The notes: a model not told the origin generated them from the letters alone. Counted from the first letter of the stretch, positions 38,328 through 47,110 are shown. The stretch is DNA of 64,000 nt from an uncultured Pelagibacteraceae bacterium (GCA_902582605.1 CACHSP010000001.1:186001-250000); one strand, 5' to 3'. Program-made: numbers and translations.

Positions 38328-39270
38328 TAGATTTCAGCCCAAATTTGATTATTTTTTCAATTTCGGACTGCGCTAATCTTTTTGCATTTTCAGAAGATAC
38401 AATTTGTTTGAGTGGTTTTTTTAAAAGATTATTAAAATCAATTACAAAATATTTTCTATTCTTTATTTTCATCTCTTTAGCGTATTTTAACTCATCTTCA
38501 CCAATTAGATATTCATCTTGTCGGTCACCTTTTCTGGATTGAATTATTTTATATTTACCACCAAATCTTTTTGTCCAGACTTTTAAGAAATCAATCATTT
38601 TTGCAGATTTCATTTCAGCTGAAAGAATTTTTCCATTTAATTTATTTTTAAGTTTTAGTGCCTGATCAATTAAACTTACAGCTTCATTAACTGAGAAAAA
38701 AAATCGCCTCATATAAGGACCAGTGGTAAGTATAGTCTTATTTTTTTTATACATTTGTTTCCAAATTGGTAGAACAGATCCAGTTGACCATGTTACATTA
38801 CCATATCTCACACAAATAAATTTAGTTTTACTATAAGATTTTATCGATGAAAAAAGTCTTTCCATACAAGACTTACTTAAACCATAAATGTTTTTAATTG
38901 GTGGCGATGCTTTGTCGGTTGAGACACCTATAACTGTTGGAACTTTTTTGTTTATACAAGCGCGAACAATATTTGTAGATCCAAGTATATTTACATCGAT
39001 ACATTCAAATGGAAATTTTTCTGATAAATCTACAAATTTTGTTGCTGCTGCATGAATTACGATATCAGGTTTAGTGTAATTTAAACAATCATGTACAGAC
39101 TCAATATTAGAAACATCTAAAGGTACTACTTCACAATTTGTTAAATTCTTTACTAAGAAATTTTGTTTATTATTACGAGCGCCAAGAAAAACTTTATATT
39201 TTTTCTTATAAAAATTAGCTAAATTTCTTCCTAGATAACCAGTACCACCCGTTATTAGAATTTTTTTCAT
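38317..39270 (-). CDS. NAD-dependent sugar epimerase/dehydratase
   Basis: A 317-residue short-chain dehydrogenase of the extended (polysaccharide biosynthesis, CapD/PseB-like) type. The NAD loop is TGGTGYLG (7-14), the active site has STDKA followed by YGLSKSCMERL (Tyr and Lys), and VRYGNVTWSTGSVLP with RRFFFSVNEAVSL follow. These match UDP-GlcNAc 4,6-dehydratase-like enzymes that start modified amino-sugar synthesis. It is first in a pair with the nucleotidyltransferase. The divergent gene at 39312 starts 41 bases away. Confidence 0.83.
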   Translation of the reverse strand: MKKILITGGTGYLGRNLANFYKKKYKVFLGARNNKQNFLVKNLTNCEVVPLDVSNIESVHDCLNYTKPDIVIHAAATKFVDLSEKFPFECIDVNILGSTNIVRACINKKVPTVIGVSTDKASPPIKNIYGLSKSCMERLFSSIKSYSKTKFICVRYGNVTWSTGSVLPIWKQMYKKNKTILTTGPYMRRFFFSVNEAVSLIDQALKLKNKLNGKILSAEMKSAKMIDFLKVWTKRFGGKYKIIQSRKGDRQDEYLIGEDELKYAKEMKIKNRKYFVIDFNNLLKKPLKQIVSSENAKRLAQSEIEKIIKFGLKSNDL

Positions 39271-39311
39271 TATTAAATATTATAAATTTGTTTATAATTT
39301 TAAATTAAATA

Positions 39312-40244
39312 ATGTCTATATCTATTCATATACCTTTTTACAATCCAAATCCTAAAAAAAAAGAGGGATTTAGAAATTTAACTAGATTTGATTATTTAAA
39401 AGAAAATATTTCGAGTCTAAAAAATTTATCTATCAAAACTAATATATTTATTCATACACATAACAATTTTTTAGATAATAAAAGTTTAGATGCAAACGTA
39501 ATTAATCACAAAATAAGCTATGATGAATTAAATAAAGGATACCTTACTTGGCTTACAAGGCCTGAGATGAAAAAACAAAAGAATGATTACGAATATTTTA
39601 TGTATCTCGAACATGATATAAAATTTACTGAAGAAAATTTACAATATTATCTTAAGTATCAAAAAAGTTTTTTAAAAAGAAAGTATAACTTGGGATTTTT
39701 AATTTATGAAAAAAATAATGAAGATAATAAAAATTATAGTATTCATGTTTCAAATAGATTGAATAATTATATTGATATTGAAGATAGAAATTTTTTTATC
39801 AACGATATTGAAAACTATTGTTGCTTTTGGATTTATAATAAAGATCAATTTAACGATTTTTTAGAATCTAAATGGTGGAACTTTGAAAAAAAAGTTCATA
39901 ATTATAGACATCATTATGGAACAACTGAAAGATCATCTATTGGTTTAAATGCGCTAAATATTAATTATTTTAAAGCCACTTTGTTACCCGAAATAAATAA
40001 CAAACCTGATCCAGGGAGTTTTGTCGAGCATATGACTAATAATTATCAAAACCGATTTGATGAATTTAAAGGTATGGGATTTAAGGATATCAGAGGTGTC
40101 TGCACTTTAAAATTAGATGAAGTGTTTGCTGAAAATAATTTAAAAAAACAATCAAATTTAACACTTTTGTTGAGAAGAATTTCTAAAATTATTTATTGGA
40201 ACTCAAGATTTATAACAAGGCTTTTTAAAAAAAAAACTTTATAA
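39312..40244 (+). CDS. Putative glycosyltransferase (GT-A-like), unassigned
   Basis: A 310-residue soluble protein that I cannot place in a named family. The start SISIHIPFYN has the look of a GT-A glycosyltransferase strand, and YFMYLEHDIKFTEENL (residues 95-110) resembles the metal-binding acidic motif with a following helix. Later ENYCCFWIYNKDQFNDF and HHYGTTERSSIGLNAL could be acceptor-binding parts. The C-terminus is basic. The neighbourhood of sugar-nucleotide genes supports a role in surface glycan assembly, but function is inferred. It ends six bases before a terminator hairpin. Confidence 0.5.
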   Translation: MSISIHIPFYNPNPKKKEGFRNLTRFDYLKENISSLKNLSIKTNIFIHTHNNFLDNKSLDANVINHKISYDELNKGYLTWLTRPEMKKQKNDYEYFMYLEHDIKFTEENLQYYLKYQKSFLKRKYNLGFLIYEKNNEDNKNYSIHVSNRLNNYIDIEDRNFFINDIENYCCFWIYNKDQFNDFLESKWWNFEKKVHNYRHHYGTTERSSIGLNALNINYFKATLLPEINNKPDPGSFVEHMTNNYQNRFDEFKGMGFKDIRGVCTLKLDEVFAENNLKKQSNLTLLLRRISKIIYWNSRFITRLFKKKTL

Positions 40245-40250
40245 AAAAAC

Positions 40251-40276
40251 TAACTGACCCATTTCTGGGCCAGTTA
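40251..40276. terminator. Bidirectional terminator hairpin
   Basis: TAACTGACCCA (40251-40261) pairs with TGGGCCAGTTA (40266-40276), an 11-base-pair stem with one G-U pair around TTTC. A run of A lies on its left side, giving a U-tract for the minus strand. It separates the convergent glycosyltransferase-like gene and aceA. Confidence 0.8.
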
Positions 40277-40306
40277 ATACACTAATATACAAGAGGAGTT
40301 GTTTTA

Positions 40307-41581
40307 TTAGAATTGTTCTGACTCTGTTGAGCCATCCATTGCTGTGGTTGTGCTTTTTCCACTACTTATAGTATTAGAAACAGCATCAAAATAAGATGTA
40401 CCTACTTCTCTTTGGTGTTTTACACTTGTGTAACCATCTTTTTCACGAGCAAATTCTTGTTGTTGAATCTTAGAATAAGCAGTCATACCTTCTTTTTTGT
40501 ATTTTTCTGCTAATTCAAAAATTGCAATATTTTGTGTATGAAAGCCAGCTAGCGTTATAAATTGAAATTTATAGCCCATTTTACTTATTTCTTTTTGGAA
40601 TGAAGCAATTTCGTTATCCGTTAAATGCTTCTTCCAATTAAAAGATGGAGAACAATTGTATGCTAAAAGTTTTCCAGGAAATTTTTCATGAATTGCATCT
40701 GCAAATTTTTTAGCTTCTTCAAGATTTGGTGTGGCTGTTTCACACCAAATTAAATCTGAGTAAGGTGCATACGCTAATCCTCTTGAAATAGCTTGTTCGA
40801 TTCCTGATTTTACATAATAAAATCCTTCTGGAGATCTTTCACCAGTTAAAAAAGGTTTATCGTTTTCATCAAAATCATTTGTTATTAGTTTCGCAGCATT
40901 AGCATCTGTCCTAGCTAAAATTATCAATGGAACATCAGCAATATCAGCTGCCAATCTTGCAGCTTTCAAATTTTTTAACATTGTTCCTGTTGGTACAAGC
41001 ACTTTACCACCCATATGACCACATTTTTTTTCACTAGCTAATTGATCTTCAAAATGAACACCTGCTGCACCAGCTTTAATAAACTTTTTTGTAAGTTCAA
41101 AAACATTTAATGGACCTCCAAAACCCGCTTCACCATCTGCAATAATTGGAAGCATATAATCAATTCTTTTCTCTTTTTTCATATCGCCATCTTTTAGTTC
41201 CATATGTTGAATTTGGTCTGCTCTTAGCAAAGCGTTATTCATAGATTCGACAAGTTTTGGAGCACTATCATATGGATATAAAGATTGATCTGGGTACATT
41301 TCGCCAGCACTATTAGCATCTGCAGCTACTTGCCAACCACTTAGATAAATTGATTTTAGACCAGCTTTAGCATGTTGAACTGCTTGATTTCCTGATAAAG
41401 ATCCTAAAGTGCTTATATAATTTTCTGTATTAAGAAGTTTCCAAAGTTTAACTGATTGTTGTTTACATAGAGAATATTCAATTTTAATTGAGCCTCTTAA
41501 TCTTTCAACTTCATCGGGGGTATAATCTCTTTTAATGCCTGCAAATCTTTTTAGTTCGTATGAGATATTTTCTGCACTCAT
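40307..41581 (-). CDS. aceA: Isocitrate lyase
   Basis: A 424-residue isocitrate lyase, the first enzyme of the glyoxylate shunt, splitting isocitrate to glyoxylate and succinate. The catalytic loop is KKCGHMGG (Cys187), with the substrate region [31 protein letters not shown] (metal aspartate) and NCSPSFNW. Length is normal for the short bacterial form. No malate synthase gene is in the window. The gene upstream on the same strand is a 53-residue ORF, and beyond it lies a divergent ScfR-like regulator, a likely controller of aceA. Confidence 0.96.
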   Translation of the reverse strand: MSAENISYELKRFAGIKRDYTPDEVERLRGSIKIEYSLCKQQSVKLWKLLNTENYISTLGSLSGNQAVQHAKAGLKSIYLSGWQVAADANSAGEMYPDQSLYPYDSAPKLVESMNNALLRADQIQHMELKDGDMKKEKRIDYMLPIIADGEAGFGGPLNVFELTKKFIKAGAAGVHFEDQLASEKKCGHMGGKVLVPTGTMLKNLKAARLAADIADVPLIILARTDANAAKLITNDFDENDKPFLTGERSPEGFYYVKSGIEQAISRGLAYAPYSDLIWCETATPNLEEAKKFADAIHEKFPGKLLAYNCSPSFNWKKHLTDNEIASFQKEISKMGYKFQFITLAGFHTQNIAIFELAEKYKKEGMTAYSKIQQQEFAREKDGYTSVKHQREVGTSYFDAVSNTISSGKSTTTAMDGSTESEQF

Positions 41582-41633
41582 AATTAGTAGTTACCTCAGA
41601 AGTTAAAATTAAAATGAAAAAGTAAAATTTGAT

Positions 41634-41795
41634 TTAGTTAGAGTCGTTAAGTGTCTCAACCAAATCTTTCATTCCACTTGAACCCCAATCACAATGATCA
41701 TCTCTCATGTAAATACCTCTGCTATTATGTCTAGCAAGATCCTCATTTTTTATGATTTGAGCTTCATTTTCTGTGTTTTTTTGTTTATCAGTCAT
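41634..41795 (-). CDS. Small hypothetical protein (53 aa) upstream of aceA
   Basis: This 53-residue frame starts at ATG 41795 and ends with TAA at 41634. Its sequence begins MTDKQKNTENEAQIIKNEDL and carries a distinctive RGIYMRDDHCDWGSSGM followed by a short acidic helix. There is no membrane segment and no family that I recognise. It lies 52 bases upstream of aceA on the same strand and would be transcribed from the intergenic region shared with the ScfR regulator. No clear Shine-Dalgarno sequence is visible, and an internal ATG at 41708 is an alternative start. The protein-like composition and placement favour a real gene. Confidence 0.5.
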   Translation of the reverse strand: MTDKQKNTENEAQIIKNEDLARHNSRGIYMRDDHCDWGSSGMKDLVETLNDSN

Positions 41796-41808
41796 GTAAA
41801 TCTTATAA

Positions 41809-41898
41809 TTTACAAAATTTACAAAATCTATAAAAAAGGAAAAAAAGCTTGTAAATTTAGGAAAATAATTGTAAATATAAATTTACAAAATTTACAAA
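41809..41898. promoter_or_regulatory. Cluster of TTTACAAA operator-like motifs between aceA and the ScfR-like gene
   Basis: TTTACAAA occurs at 41809-41816, 41818-41825, 41882-41889 and 41891-41898, as two tandem pairs with 9-base periodicity. The inverse TTGTAAAT occurs at 41849-41856 and 41869-41876. The block fills the space between divergent genes and ends nine bases before the regulator's ATG. ScfR regulators are described as binding TTTGCAAA-type motifs, one base different. Binding here would give autoregulation and joint control of aceA. Confidence 0.6.
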
Positions 41899-41906
41899 TA
41901 GAAAAT

Positions 41907-43337
41907 ATGAGTCAAAATGATTTAAAAATAGGACCAAAAATCAAGGCTTTTAGACGTCAACTGGGTCTTCAAGCTAATAAACTTGCGCGAGAAATAAATA
42001 TTTCACCTAGTTATTTGAATTTGATTGAGGGAGGAAAAAGAAAAATAGACGGGGATCTACTTTTAAAAATTTGCGAAAAGTTAAATATCGAACTTTCTCA
42101 ATTAACATCAAAAGATGATGTAAATTTAGAAAATACACTTTCAGAAATTTTAGATGATAAATTATTTGAGGATCTTGATATTTTGGGGCCAGAGGTCAAA
42201 GATCTTGTAGGAACTAATCCAAAAATTGGAAAAGCAATTGTAAGATTAGGAGATATTTTAAAAAAAAAAGACCATGAATTAGTAAATAAAATTGAAAAAA
42301 TTTCTGGAAAAATTGTTGATAATAGAAAAAACTCATTTCCAGGTGAAGTTATTTCAGACTTTCTTCAAGAAAATAAAAACTATTTTCCAAAATTAGAGGA
42401 TTTTGCCAATAAAGTTTTTGAAAAAGTTCAAAAAAATAATCGTACAAGATATGTTGCTCTTTGTGATTATTTAAAATCTGAATATGACATTATTGTCAAA
42501 GATGTTATTCCAGAAGAAAATAAACCTTTTTCAAAAATTTATAACAAAAATAAAAAAGAACTCCTGTTAAGTGATTATAGTTCTCTTGAAACAAAAAAAC
42601 TTCATGCAGCTGCACAAATTGCACAAGAGGGAGCAATTAAAGAAATTGAGGATTATTTAACTAAATTTACTTTTCCATCAGAAGAGTCTAAAAAGTTAAC
42701 TAAAATTGCTTTGCTTAATTATTGTGGTGCTGCAATATTAATGCCTTATAAACTTTTTCATTCAGAGTGTAAAAAACTTAAATACGATCTTGAGTTATTA
42801 CAAAATACTTTTGCAACATCGTTTGAACAAGTAGCTCATAGAGTAACCTGTTTGCAAGATCCAAAACTACCTGGAATTCCATTTCATTTTTTAAGGGTAG
42901 ATATGGCTGGAAATATTTCTAAAAGATTTTCTTTGTCTGGAATTGAAATTCCAAGATATGGAGGTGCGTGTCCAAGATGGAATGTTTATTCTGCATTTAC
43001 AAGACCTGGAGTTATTCAAAGTGCTGTAAGTAAAATGACCAATGGAGAAAAATATGTTTGTATTGCACGAACTGTTGAAAAAGGGATTGGAAGATTTGGT
43101 AGAGCAAAAAGTATTTTGTCTATCGGGTTAGGTTGCGAAGCAAAATATGCCAAAGATTTTGTATATACTGAAAATGTTAACTTGAGTGAAAAGTCATCAG
43201 AAATTCCAATAGGTGTGTCATGTAGAACCTGTGATAGATTAGATTGTTCTCAAAGAGCTTTTCCTCCTTTACATAAAAAATTTGATGTCGACATAAATCT
43301 GAGAGGTGTTTCAGTTTATGTAGGTGATAAAAATTAA
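41907..43337 (+). CDS. XRE-family short-chain fatty acyl-CoA regulator (ScfR/RamB-like)
   Basis: A 476-residue regulator. Residues about 6-62 form a Cro/CI-type helix-turn-helix (IGPKIKAFRRQLGLQANKLA). The middle resembles an ImmA/IrrE-like domain with a degenerate metal motif (LHAAAQIAQ) and NYCGAAILMPY. The C-terminal ScfR domain ends in CRTCDRLDCSQRAFPP with Cys439, Cys442 and Cys447. ScfR members (RamB, PccR) sense acyl-CoA state and control glyoxylate or propionate genes, consistent with divergent aceA. An upstream in-frame ATG at 41694 would add 71 residues read from the operator repeats and the opposite-strand ORF, so ATG 41907 is chosen. Confidence 0.85.
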   Translation: MSQNDLKIGPKIKAFRRQLGLQANKLAREINISPSYLNLIEGGKRKIDGDLLLKICEKLNIELSQLTSKDDVNLENTLSEILDDKLFEDLDILGPEVKDLVGTNPKIGKAIVRLGDILKKKDHELVNKIEKISGKIVDNRKNSFPGEVISDFLQENKNYFPKLEDFANKVFEKVQKNNRTRYVALCDYLKSEYDIIVKDVIPEENKPFSKIYNKNKKELLLSDYSSLETKKLHAAAQIAQEGAIKEIEDYLTKFTFPSEESKKLTKIALLNYCGAAILMPYKLFHSECKKLKYDLELLQNTFATSFEQVAHRVTCLQDPKLPGIPFHFLRVDMAGNISKRFSLSGIEIPRYGGACPRWNVYSAFTRPGVIQSAVSKMTNGEKYVCIARTVEKGIGRFGRAKSILSIGLGCEAKYAKDFVYTENVNLSEKSSEIPIGVSCRTCDRLDCSQRAFPPLHKKFDVDINLRGVSVYVGDKN

Positions 43338-43345
43338 AAAATAAT

Positions 43346-43510
43346 ATGCTTAAATTTATAATTCCTGCAGTCATATTCTTTTTAATTGTTCTTTTTTGGG
43401 AAAAGATTAATGAGAAAATTTACCAAAAATTTAAGGTAAAAATTAATTTAGTTATTTTAACTGCAGCCTTATTATTTGTCTTAGCAGTATTGATTTTGTT
43501 ATACTTTTAG
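43346..43510 (+). CDS. Small membrane protein (54 aa)
   Basis: A 54-residue frame with two hydrophobic segments (residues about 3-18 and 35-54) separated by a charged loop containing FWEKINEKIYQKFKVK. It begins eight bases after the ScfR-like stop and ends five bases before the TPR gene, so it fits a run of co-oriented genes. No family is recognised; the shape suggests a hairpin inner-membrane protein. No good ribosome site is visible and translation may depend on coupling. Confidence 0.55.
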   Translation: MLKFIIPAVIFFLIVLFWEKINEKIYQKFKVKINLVILTAALLFVLAVLILLYF

Positions 43511-43515
43511 TTCTG

Positions 43516-44067
43516 ATGAAAAAAACTTTTTTTATAATTTTTTTAATTGTTTTTTCACATTTCAGTAATTCAATTGCAGATGAAAGAATGAAAAAACTTA
43601 ATCGATTGTTTGATGATTTAAAAACTCAGAATTACTCAGCCGCATATAAGGTTGAAAAAGAAATTTGGCAAATATGGAGCACACATCCAAGTGATGAAAA
43701 TTTGACAATGTTATTAAACAAAGGATCAATTTTAGTAAATGAAACAAAGTATGATCAAGCAATAGATATATTTTCTAAAGCAATAAATTTGGATCCATTA
43801 TGGGCCGAGGCATGGAATAAACGTGCAACTGTATTTTATTTATCTGGTAATTTTGAAAAGTCGCAAAAAGATATTGATAAAGTTTTGGAATTAGAAAAAA
43901 GACATTTCGGCGCTCTTGCTGGACAAGGTCTTGTAAATATTCAATTAAAAAATTATAATAAAGCAATTAAAAGTTATGAAAAAGCTAAAGAAATATATCC
44001 CACAATGAAATCACCGGATATGATGATAAATCAAATTAAAGAACTAATTAAAAAACAATCAATCTAA
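43516..44067 (+). CDS. Exported tetratricopeptide-repeat protein
   Basis: A 183-residue protein with a signal peptide (hydrophobic core about residues 3-18, cleavage near SIADE) and about three TPR units, such as YDQAIDIFSKAINLDPLWAEAWNKRA and FGALAGQGLVNIQLKNYNKAIKSYEKA in the C-terminal half. TPRs mediate protein binding; the partner is unknown, and a periplasmic or membrane-associated place is inferred from the leader. It lies one base before the RseP-type protease gene, which may be the functional neighbour. Confidence 0.75.
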   Translation: MKKTFFIIFLIVFSHFSNSIADERMKKLNRLFDDLKTQNYSAAYKVEKEIWQIWSTHPSDENLTMLLNKGSILVNETKYDQAIDIFSKAINLDPLWAEAWNKRATVFYLSGNFEKSQKDIDKVLELEKRHFGALAGQGLVNIQLKNYNKAIKSYEKAKEIYPTMKSPDMMINQIKELIKKQSI

Positions 44068-44068
44068 G

Positions 44069-45181
44069 ATGATAGATTATATATTACCATTTTTAATACT
44101 TATTATGATTGTAGTATTCATCCATGAATACGGCCATTATTATTTTGCAAAAAGATATGGTGTTGCAGTAACTGATTTTTCAATAGGATTTGGAAAAGAA
44201 ATATTTGGTTGGAATGATAAATCTGGAACAAGATGGAAAATTTGTTGGATACCCCTTGGTGGATATGTAAAATTCTTTGGAGATCGAAATGTTTTTTCAC
44301 AAGCTGATCAAGAAAAATTAATAGAAAAATATAACGAAGAAGATAGGAAAAAATTATTCGTTTTAAAACCACTTTATCAAAGAGCTTTAATTGTCTTTGG
44401 TGGACCATTAGCAAACTTCTTACTCGCATTATTAATTTTCTTTTCTATTTATACTTTTGCAGGAAAAGATTTTACTCCTGCAATGATCAATGAGGTACAA
44501 AAAGATAGTCCTGCAATGATCGGTGGTTTGAAACAAAATGATATAATTTTAGAGATAGATGGAAATGAAGTTAAAAGTATTATGGATGTTTCTAAATTTA
44601 TAACGTTATCAACAGATGATTTTATAGATTTTAAGGTTAAACGTTCATACGACGAAATATTATTAAAAGTTAAACCTAAAATGGTTTTAAGCGAAGATAA
44701 TCTTGGAAATAAGATTAACAAAAGAATAGTTGGAATTAAATTAAGTGCTTACAACAATGAGATTAATCATGTTAAATTAGGACCTGCACAAGCTATATAC
44801 CATGCAGCAAATGAAGTATATTTTGTGAGTATATCTTCACTTAAATATATCGGTGCAATGATTTTTGGAAAAGCTGATACCTCACAGCTTGGTGGACCAA
44901 TTAGAATTGCTAAAATTTCAGGTCAAGTAGCAGAGTTTGGTTTGTTGGCATTTGTTAGCATGATGGCTTATATTTCTATTAGCCTAGGATTAATTAATCT
45001 ATTTCCGATACCAATGTTGGATGGAGGTCATTTAATGTTTTATGCTTTCGAAAAAGTGTTAGGACGTCCTTTATCGCAAAAAACGCAAGAGGGTTTTTTT
45101 CGAATCGGGATGTTTTTGCTCTTAACTTTGATGATATTTACAACATTTAATGATCTCAAAGATCTAGGCTTATTTAGTTAG
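44069..45181 (+). CDS. rseP: RIP metalloprotease, RseP/MmpA type
   Basis: A 370-residue site-2 protease that cleaves substrates inside the membrane. The zinc motif HEYGH is at residues 19-23 in the first helix, a PDZ domain spans about 125-215 (GGLKQNDIILEIDGNEV), and the third zinc ligand region NLFPIPMLDGGHL is near the C-terminus. Three to four membrane helices fit the family. The usual dxr/bamA neighbours are not here. Possible targets are anti-sigma factors or polarity proteins as in other alphaproteobacteria; no substrate is visible in the window. Confidence 0.92.
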   Translation: MIDYILPFLILIMIVVFIHEYGHYYFAKRYGVAVTDFSIGFGKEIFGWNDKSGTRWKICWIPLGGYVKFFGDRNVFSQADQEKLIEKYNEEDRKKLFVLKPLYQRALIVFGGPLANFLLALLIFFSIYTFAGKDFTPAMINEVQKDSPAMIGGLKQNDIILEIDGNEVKSIMDVSKFITLSTDDFIDFKVKRSYDEILLKVKPKMVLSEDNLGNKINKRIVGIKLSAYNNEINHVKLGPAQAIYHAANEVYFVSISSLKYIGAMIFGKADTSQLGGPIRIAKISGQVAEFGLLAFVSMMAYISISLGLINLFPIPMLDGGHLMFYAFEKVLGRPLSQKTQEGFFRIGMFLLLTLMIFTTFNDLKDLGLFS

Positions 45182-45333
45182 TAAATTTAAAGTCTTTAAA
45201 TAACCCTTTAAAATAGAGGTTTTTTCACTACACTAGATATTGTGTATAACTTTGAGCTAGATACTAAAAAAAGGCTTGATTTATCAATACTTTTGATAAA
45301 GATAGTAAATAACCTAATAAAACCGGAGCTAAA

Positions 45334-45609
45334 ATGAACAAAAAACAATTAGTTGTCAAATTATCAGGCGCTTTAAACCTAAGTAAAGCTGATGCTGAGA
45401 GAACTTTTGACACGATTACCAACACTATTTTAGATGCACTAAAAGCTGATGATTCAGTCAAAATTGCAGGATTTGGTACATATAAAGTGGCTAAGAGAAA
45501 AGCGAGAGTTGGAAGAAACCCTAGAACTGGTGAGCAAATTCAAATTGCTGCATCGCAAAAGGTTAAATTCTTACCTGCCAAAGCTTTAAAAGAAGTATTC
45601 AATAAATAG
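45334..45609 (+). CDS. hup: HU family DNA-binding protein
   Basis: A 91-residue HU protein, the main nucleoid-bending factor. It begins MNKKQLVVKLSGALNLSKADA, has the arm segment VAKRKARVGRNPRTGEQI with the DNA-intercalating proline, and ends FLPAKALKEVF. The 152-base leader contains a 7-base-pair inverted repeat TTATCAA/TTGATAA (45281-45299) that could be an operator. An A-rich ribosome site (ACCGGAGC) precedes the ATG, and a strong terminator follows the stop. Confidence 0.95.
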   Translation: MNKKQLVVKLSGALNLSKADAERTFDTITNTILDALKADDSVKIAGFGTYKVAKRKARVGRNPRTGEQIQIAASQKVKFLPAKALKEVFNK

Positions 45610-45617
45610 TTAATTTT

Positions 45618-45649
45618 ACAGCCTTAACGTCAAAAAGCGTTAAGGCTGT
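45618..45649 (+). terminator. Rho-independent-type terminator after hup
   Basis: ACAGCCTTAACG (45618-45629) pairs perfectly over 12 bases with CGTTAAGGCTGT (45638-45649) around TCAAAAAG, followed by a pyrimidine-rich CTCTATAT. It ends the hup transcript eight bases after the stop codon. Confidence 0.8.
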
Positions 45650-45744
45650 CTCTATATGCAAAATCTGCATACCCAATTTTCATAATCAGCGTTAGTTTTT
45701 AGGAATTATTAAAATACAAGCACTTTCTATAACAGGGAGGTCTT

Positions 45745-47046
45745 ATGACTAAATTAATAAAAAAAATAAGTGCGCCACTTATTAGTTTAATTTTTTTATT
45801 GAACATGAGTAGTGCAGGTATGGCAGATACAACAGTTTCTGCTGAAGTAGGTTTTATTTTTAATACCTTATTATTTTTGATTTGTGGATTTCTAGTAATG
45901 TTCATGGCATGTGGTTTTGCTATGCTAGAGTCTGGAATGGTTACATCAAAAAGTGTATCCGTTATTTGTGCAAAAAATATAGGGTTATTCTCAATTGCAG
46001 GTATAATGTTCTGGCTTGTAGGTTATAACTTAGCCTATGGTATCAGTCCAGGTGGATATATTGGAAAATTTATTCCGTGGGCAGATGGTAGTAAATTAGA
46101 TACAGGATATTCCGATGGTTCAGATTGGTATTTCCAAATGGTATTCTGTGCAACTACTGTTTCAATCGTATCAGGTACAATGGCTGAAAGAATTAAATTA
46201 TGGCCATTCTTTACATTTGCTGCAATTCTATCAGGAATTATTTATCCAATCGTGATGGGTTGGCAGTGGGGTGGAGGCTGGTTAGCAGAGTTAGGATTTT
46301 CTGATTTTGCTGGTTCAACTTTAGTTCACTCAACTGGTGGTGCAGCTGCTTTAGCTGGTGCAATGATAATTGGTCCAAGATTAGGAAGATTTACTAAATC
46401 TGGGGCTCCAGCACCGCTTAAACCGTTTGCAGCATCTTCGATACCATTAGTAACAATTGGAGTATTTATTTTATGGCTAGGTTGGTTTGGATTTAATGGT
46501 GGTTCACAATTAGCAATGGGAACAGCTACTGATGCAATCGCTGTATCAAAAATATTTATGAACACATTCCTTGCTGGTGCAGGTGGTGTTATGGGTGCAG
46601 CAGTTATAACAAGATTGCATTTTGGTAAAACTGACGTAGTTCAAATGTTAAATGGATGTATCGGTGGTTTGGTTGCTGTAACTGCAGAACCATTATTACC
46701 ATCACCATTTGCTGCAATTTTAATTGGTGCTGTTGGTGGATTAATCGTAGTGTATGGTACTAAACTATTATTCTCTCTAAAAATTGATGATGTAGTTGGT
46801 GCTATTCCTGCCCACTTATTTGCTGGAATTTGGGGTACGTTAATTGTACCTGCAACAAATTCTGGTGCAAATTTTAGTACCCAGTTAATTGGTGTATTAT
46901 CAGTAAACATATTTGTGTTTATTGTAGCTTACATAGTGTTTAGCGCTATCAAGGCAACAATTGGCCTAAGGTTAAGTAAAGAAGCTGAAACCAAAGGTAC
47001 TGATGTCACTGAAACTGGCGTGATTGCATATGCAATACGTGACTAA
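45745..47046 (+). CDS. amtB: Ammonium transporter
   Basis: A 433-residue Amt family channel with a cleavable-looking leader (residues about 1-27, ending SSAGMADT) and eleven helices. Conserved parts are MFMACGFAMLESGMV, FCATTVSIVSGTMAERIKLWPF, the pore region DFAGSTLVHSTGGAAALAGA with its histidine, and WFGFNGGS. It supplies ammonium to the glutamine synthetase encoded at 24.8 kb. The strong GGGAGGT ribosome site and a leader with a TATGCA/TGCATA repeat (45655-45671) are visible. No PII gene accompanies it. Confidence 0.95.
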   Translation: MTKLIKKISAPLISLIFLLNMSSAGMADTTVSAEVGFIFNTLLFLICGFLVMFMACGFAMLESGMVTSKSVSVICAKNIGLFSIAGIMFWLVGYNLAYGISPGGYIGKFIPWADGSKLDTGYSDGSDWYFQMVFCATTVSIVSGTMAERIKLWPFFTFAAILSGIIYPIVMGWQWGGGWLAELGFSDFAGSTLVHSTGGAAALAGAMIIGPRLGRFTKSGAPAPLKPFAASSIPLVTIGVFILWLGWFGFNGGSQLAMGTATDAIAVSKIFMNTFLAGAGGVMGAAVITRLHFGKTDVVQMLNGCIGGLVAVTAEPLLPSPFAAILIGAVGGLIVVYGTKLLFSLKIDDVVGAIPAHLFAGIWGTLIVPATNSGANFSTQLIGVLSVNIFVFIVAYIVFSAIKATIGLRLSKEAETKGTDVTETGVIAYAIRD

Positions 47047-47058
47047 TTGTTAACAATA

Positions 47059-47110
47059 AGGGACTCTTCGCTCTCTGTGTATCTCCGCGATTACTCATCG
47101 AAGGGTCCCT
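47059..47110 (+). ncRNA. Candidate structured RNA or 3' UTR hairpin downstream of amtB
   Basis: AGGGACTCTTCG (47059-47070) pairs with CGAAGGGTCCCT (47099-47110), a 12-base-pair stem with one G-U pair, closing a 28-base loop. The loop is markedly richer in GC than the surroundings (CTCTCTGTGTATCTCCGCGA). The element sits between the amtB stop and a separate strong terminator at 47137-47172. It may be a 3' UTR regulatory hairpin or a small RNA sharing that terminator. I know no family that it matches. Confidence 0.4.

Noticed and set aside
41809-41898. CRISPR array from the repeated TTTACAAA units
   Set aside because: The repeats are only eight bases, occur in both orientations and have no uniform spacers; operator sites explain them better.
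41694-41906. N-terminal extension of the ScfR-like regulator
   Set aside because: The extra 71 residues are read out of the operator repeats and the antisense of the small ORF; the helix-turn-helix begins normally just after ATG 41907.
45281-45299. TTATCAA/TTGATAA repeat as the hup operator
   Set aside because: A seven-base repeat of A and T is weak evidence in this base composition; mentioned under hup but not called as a site.
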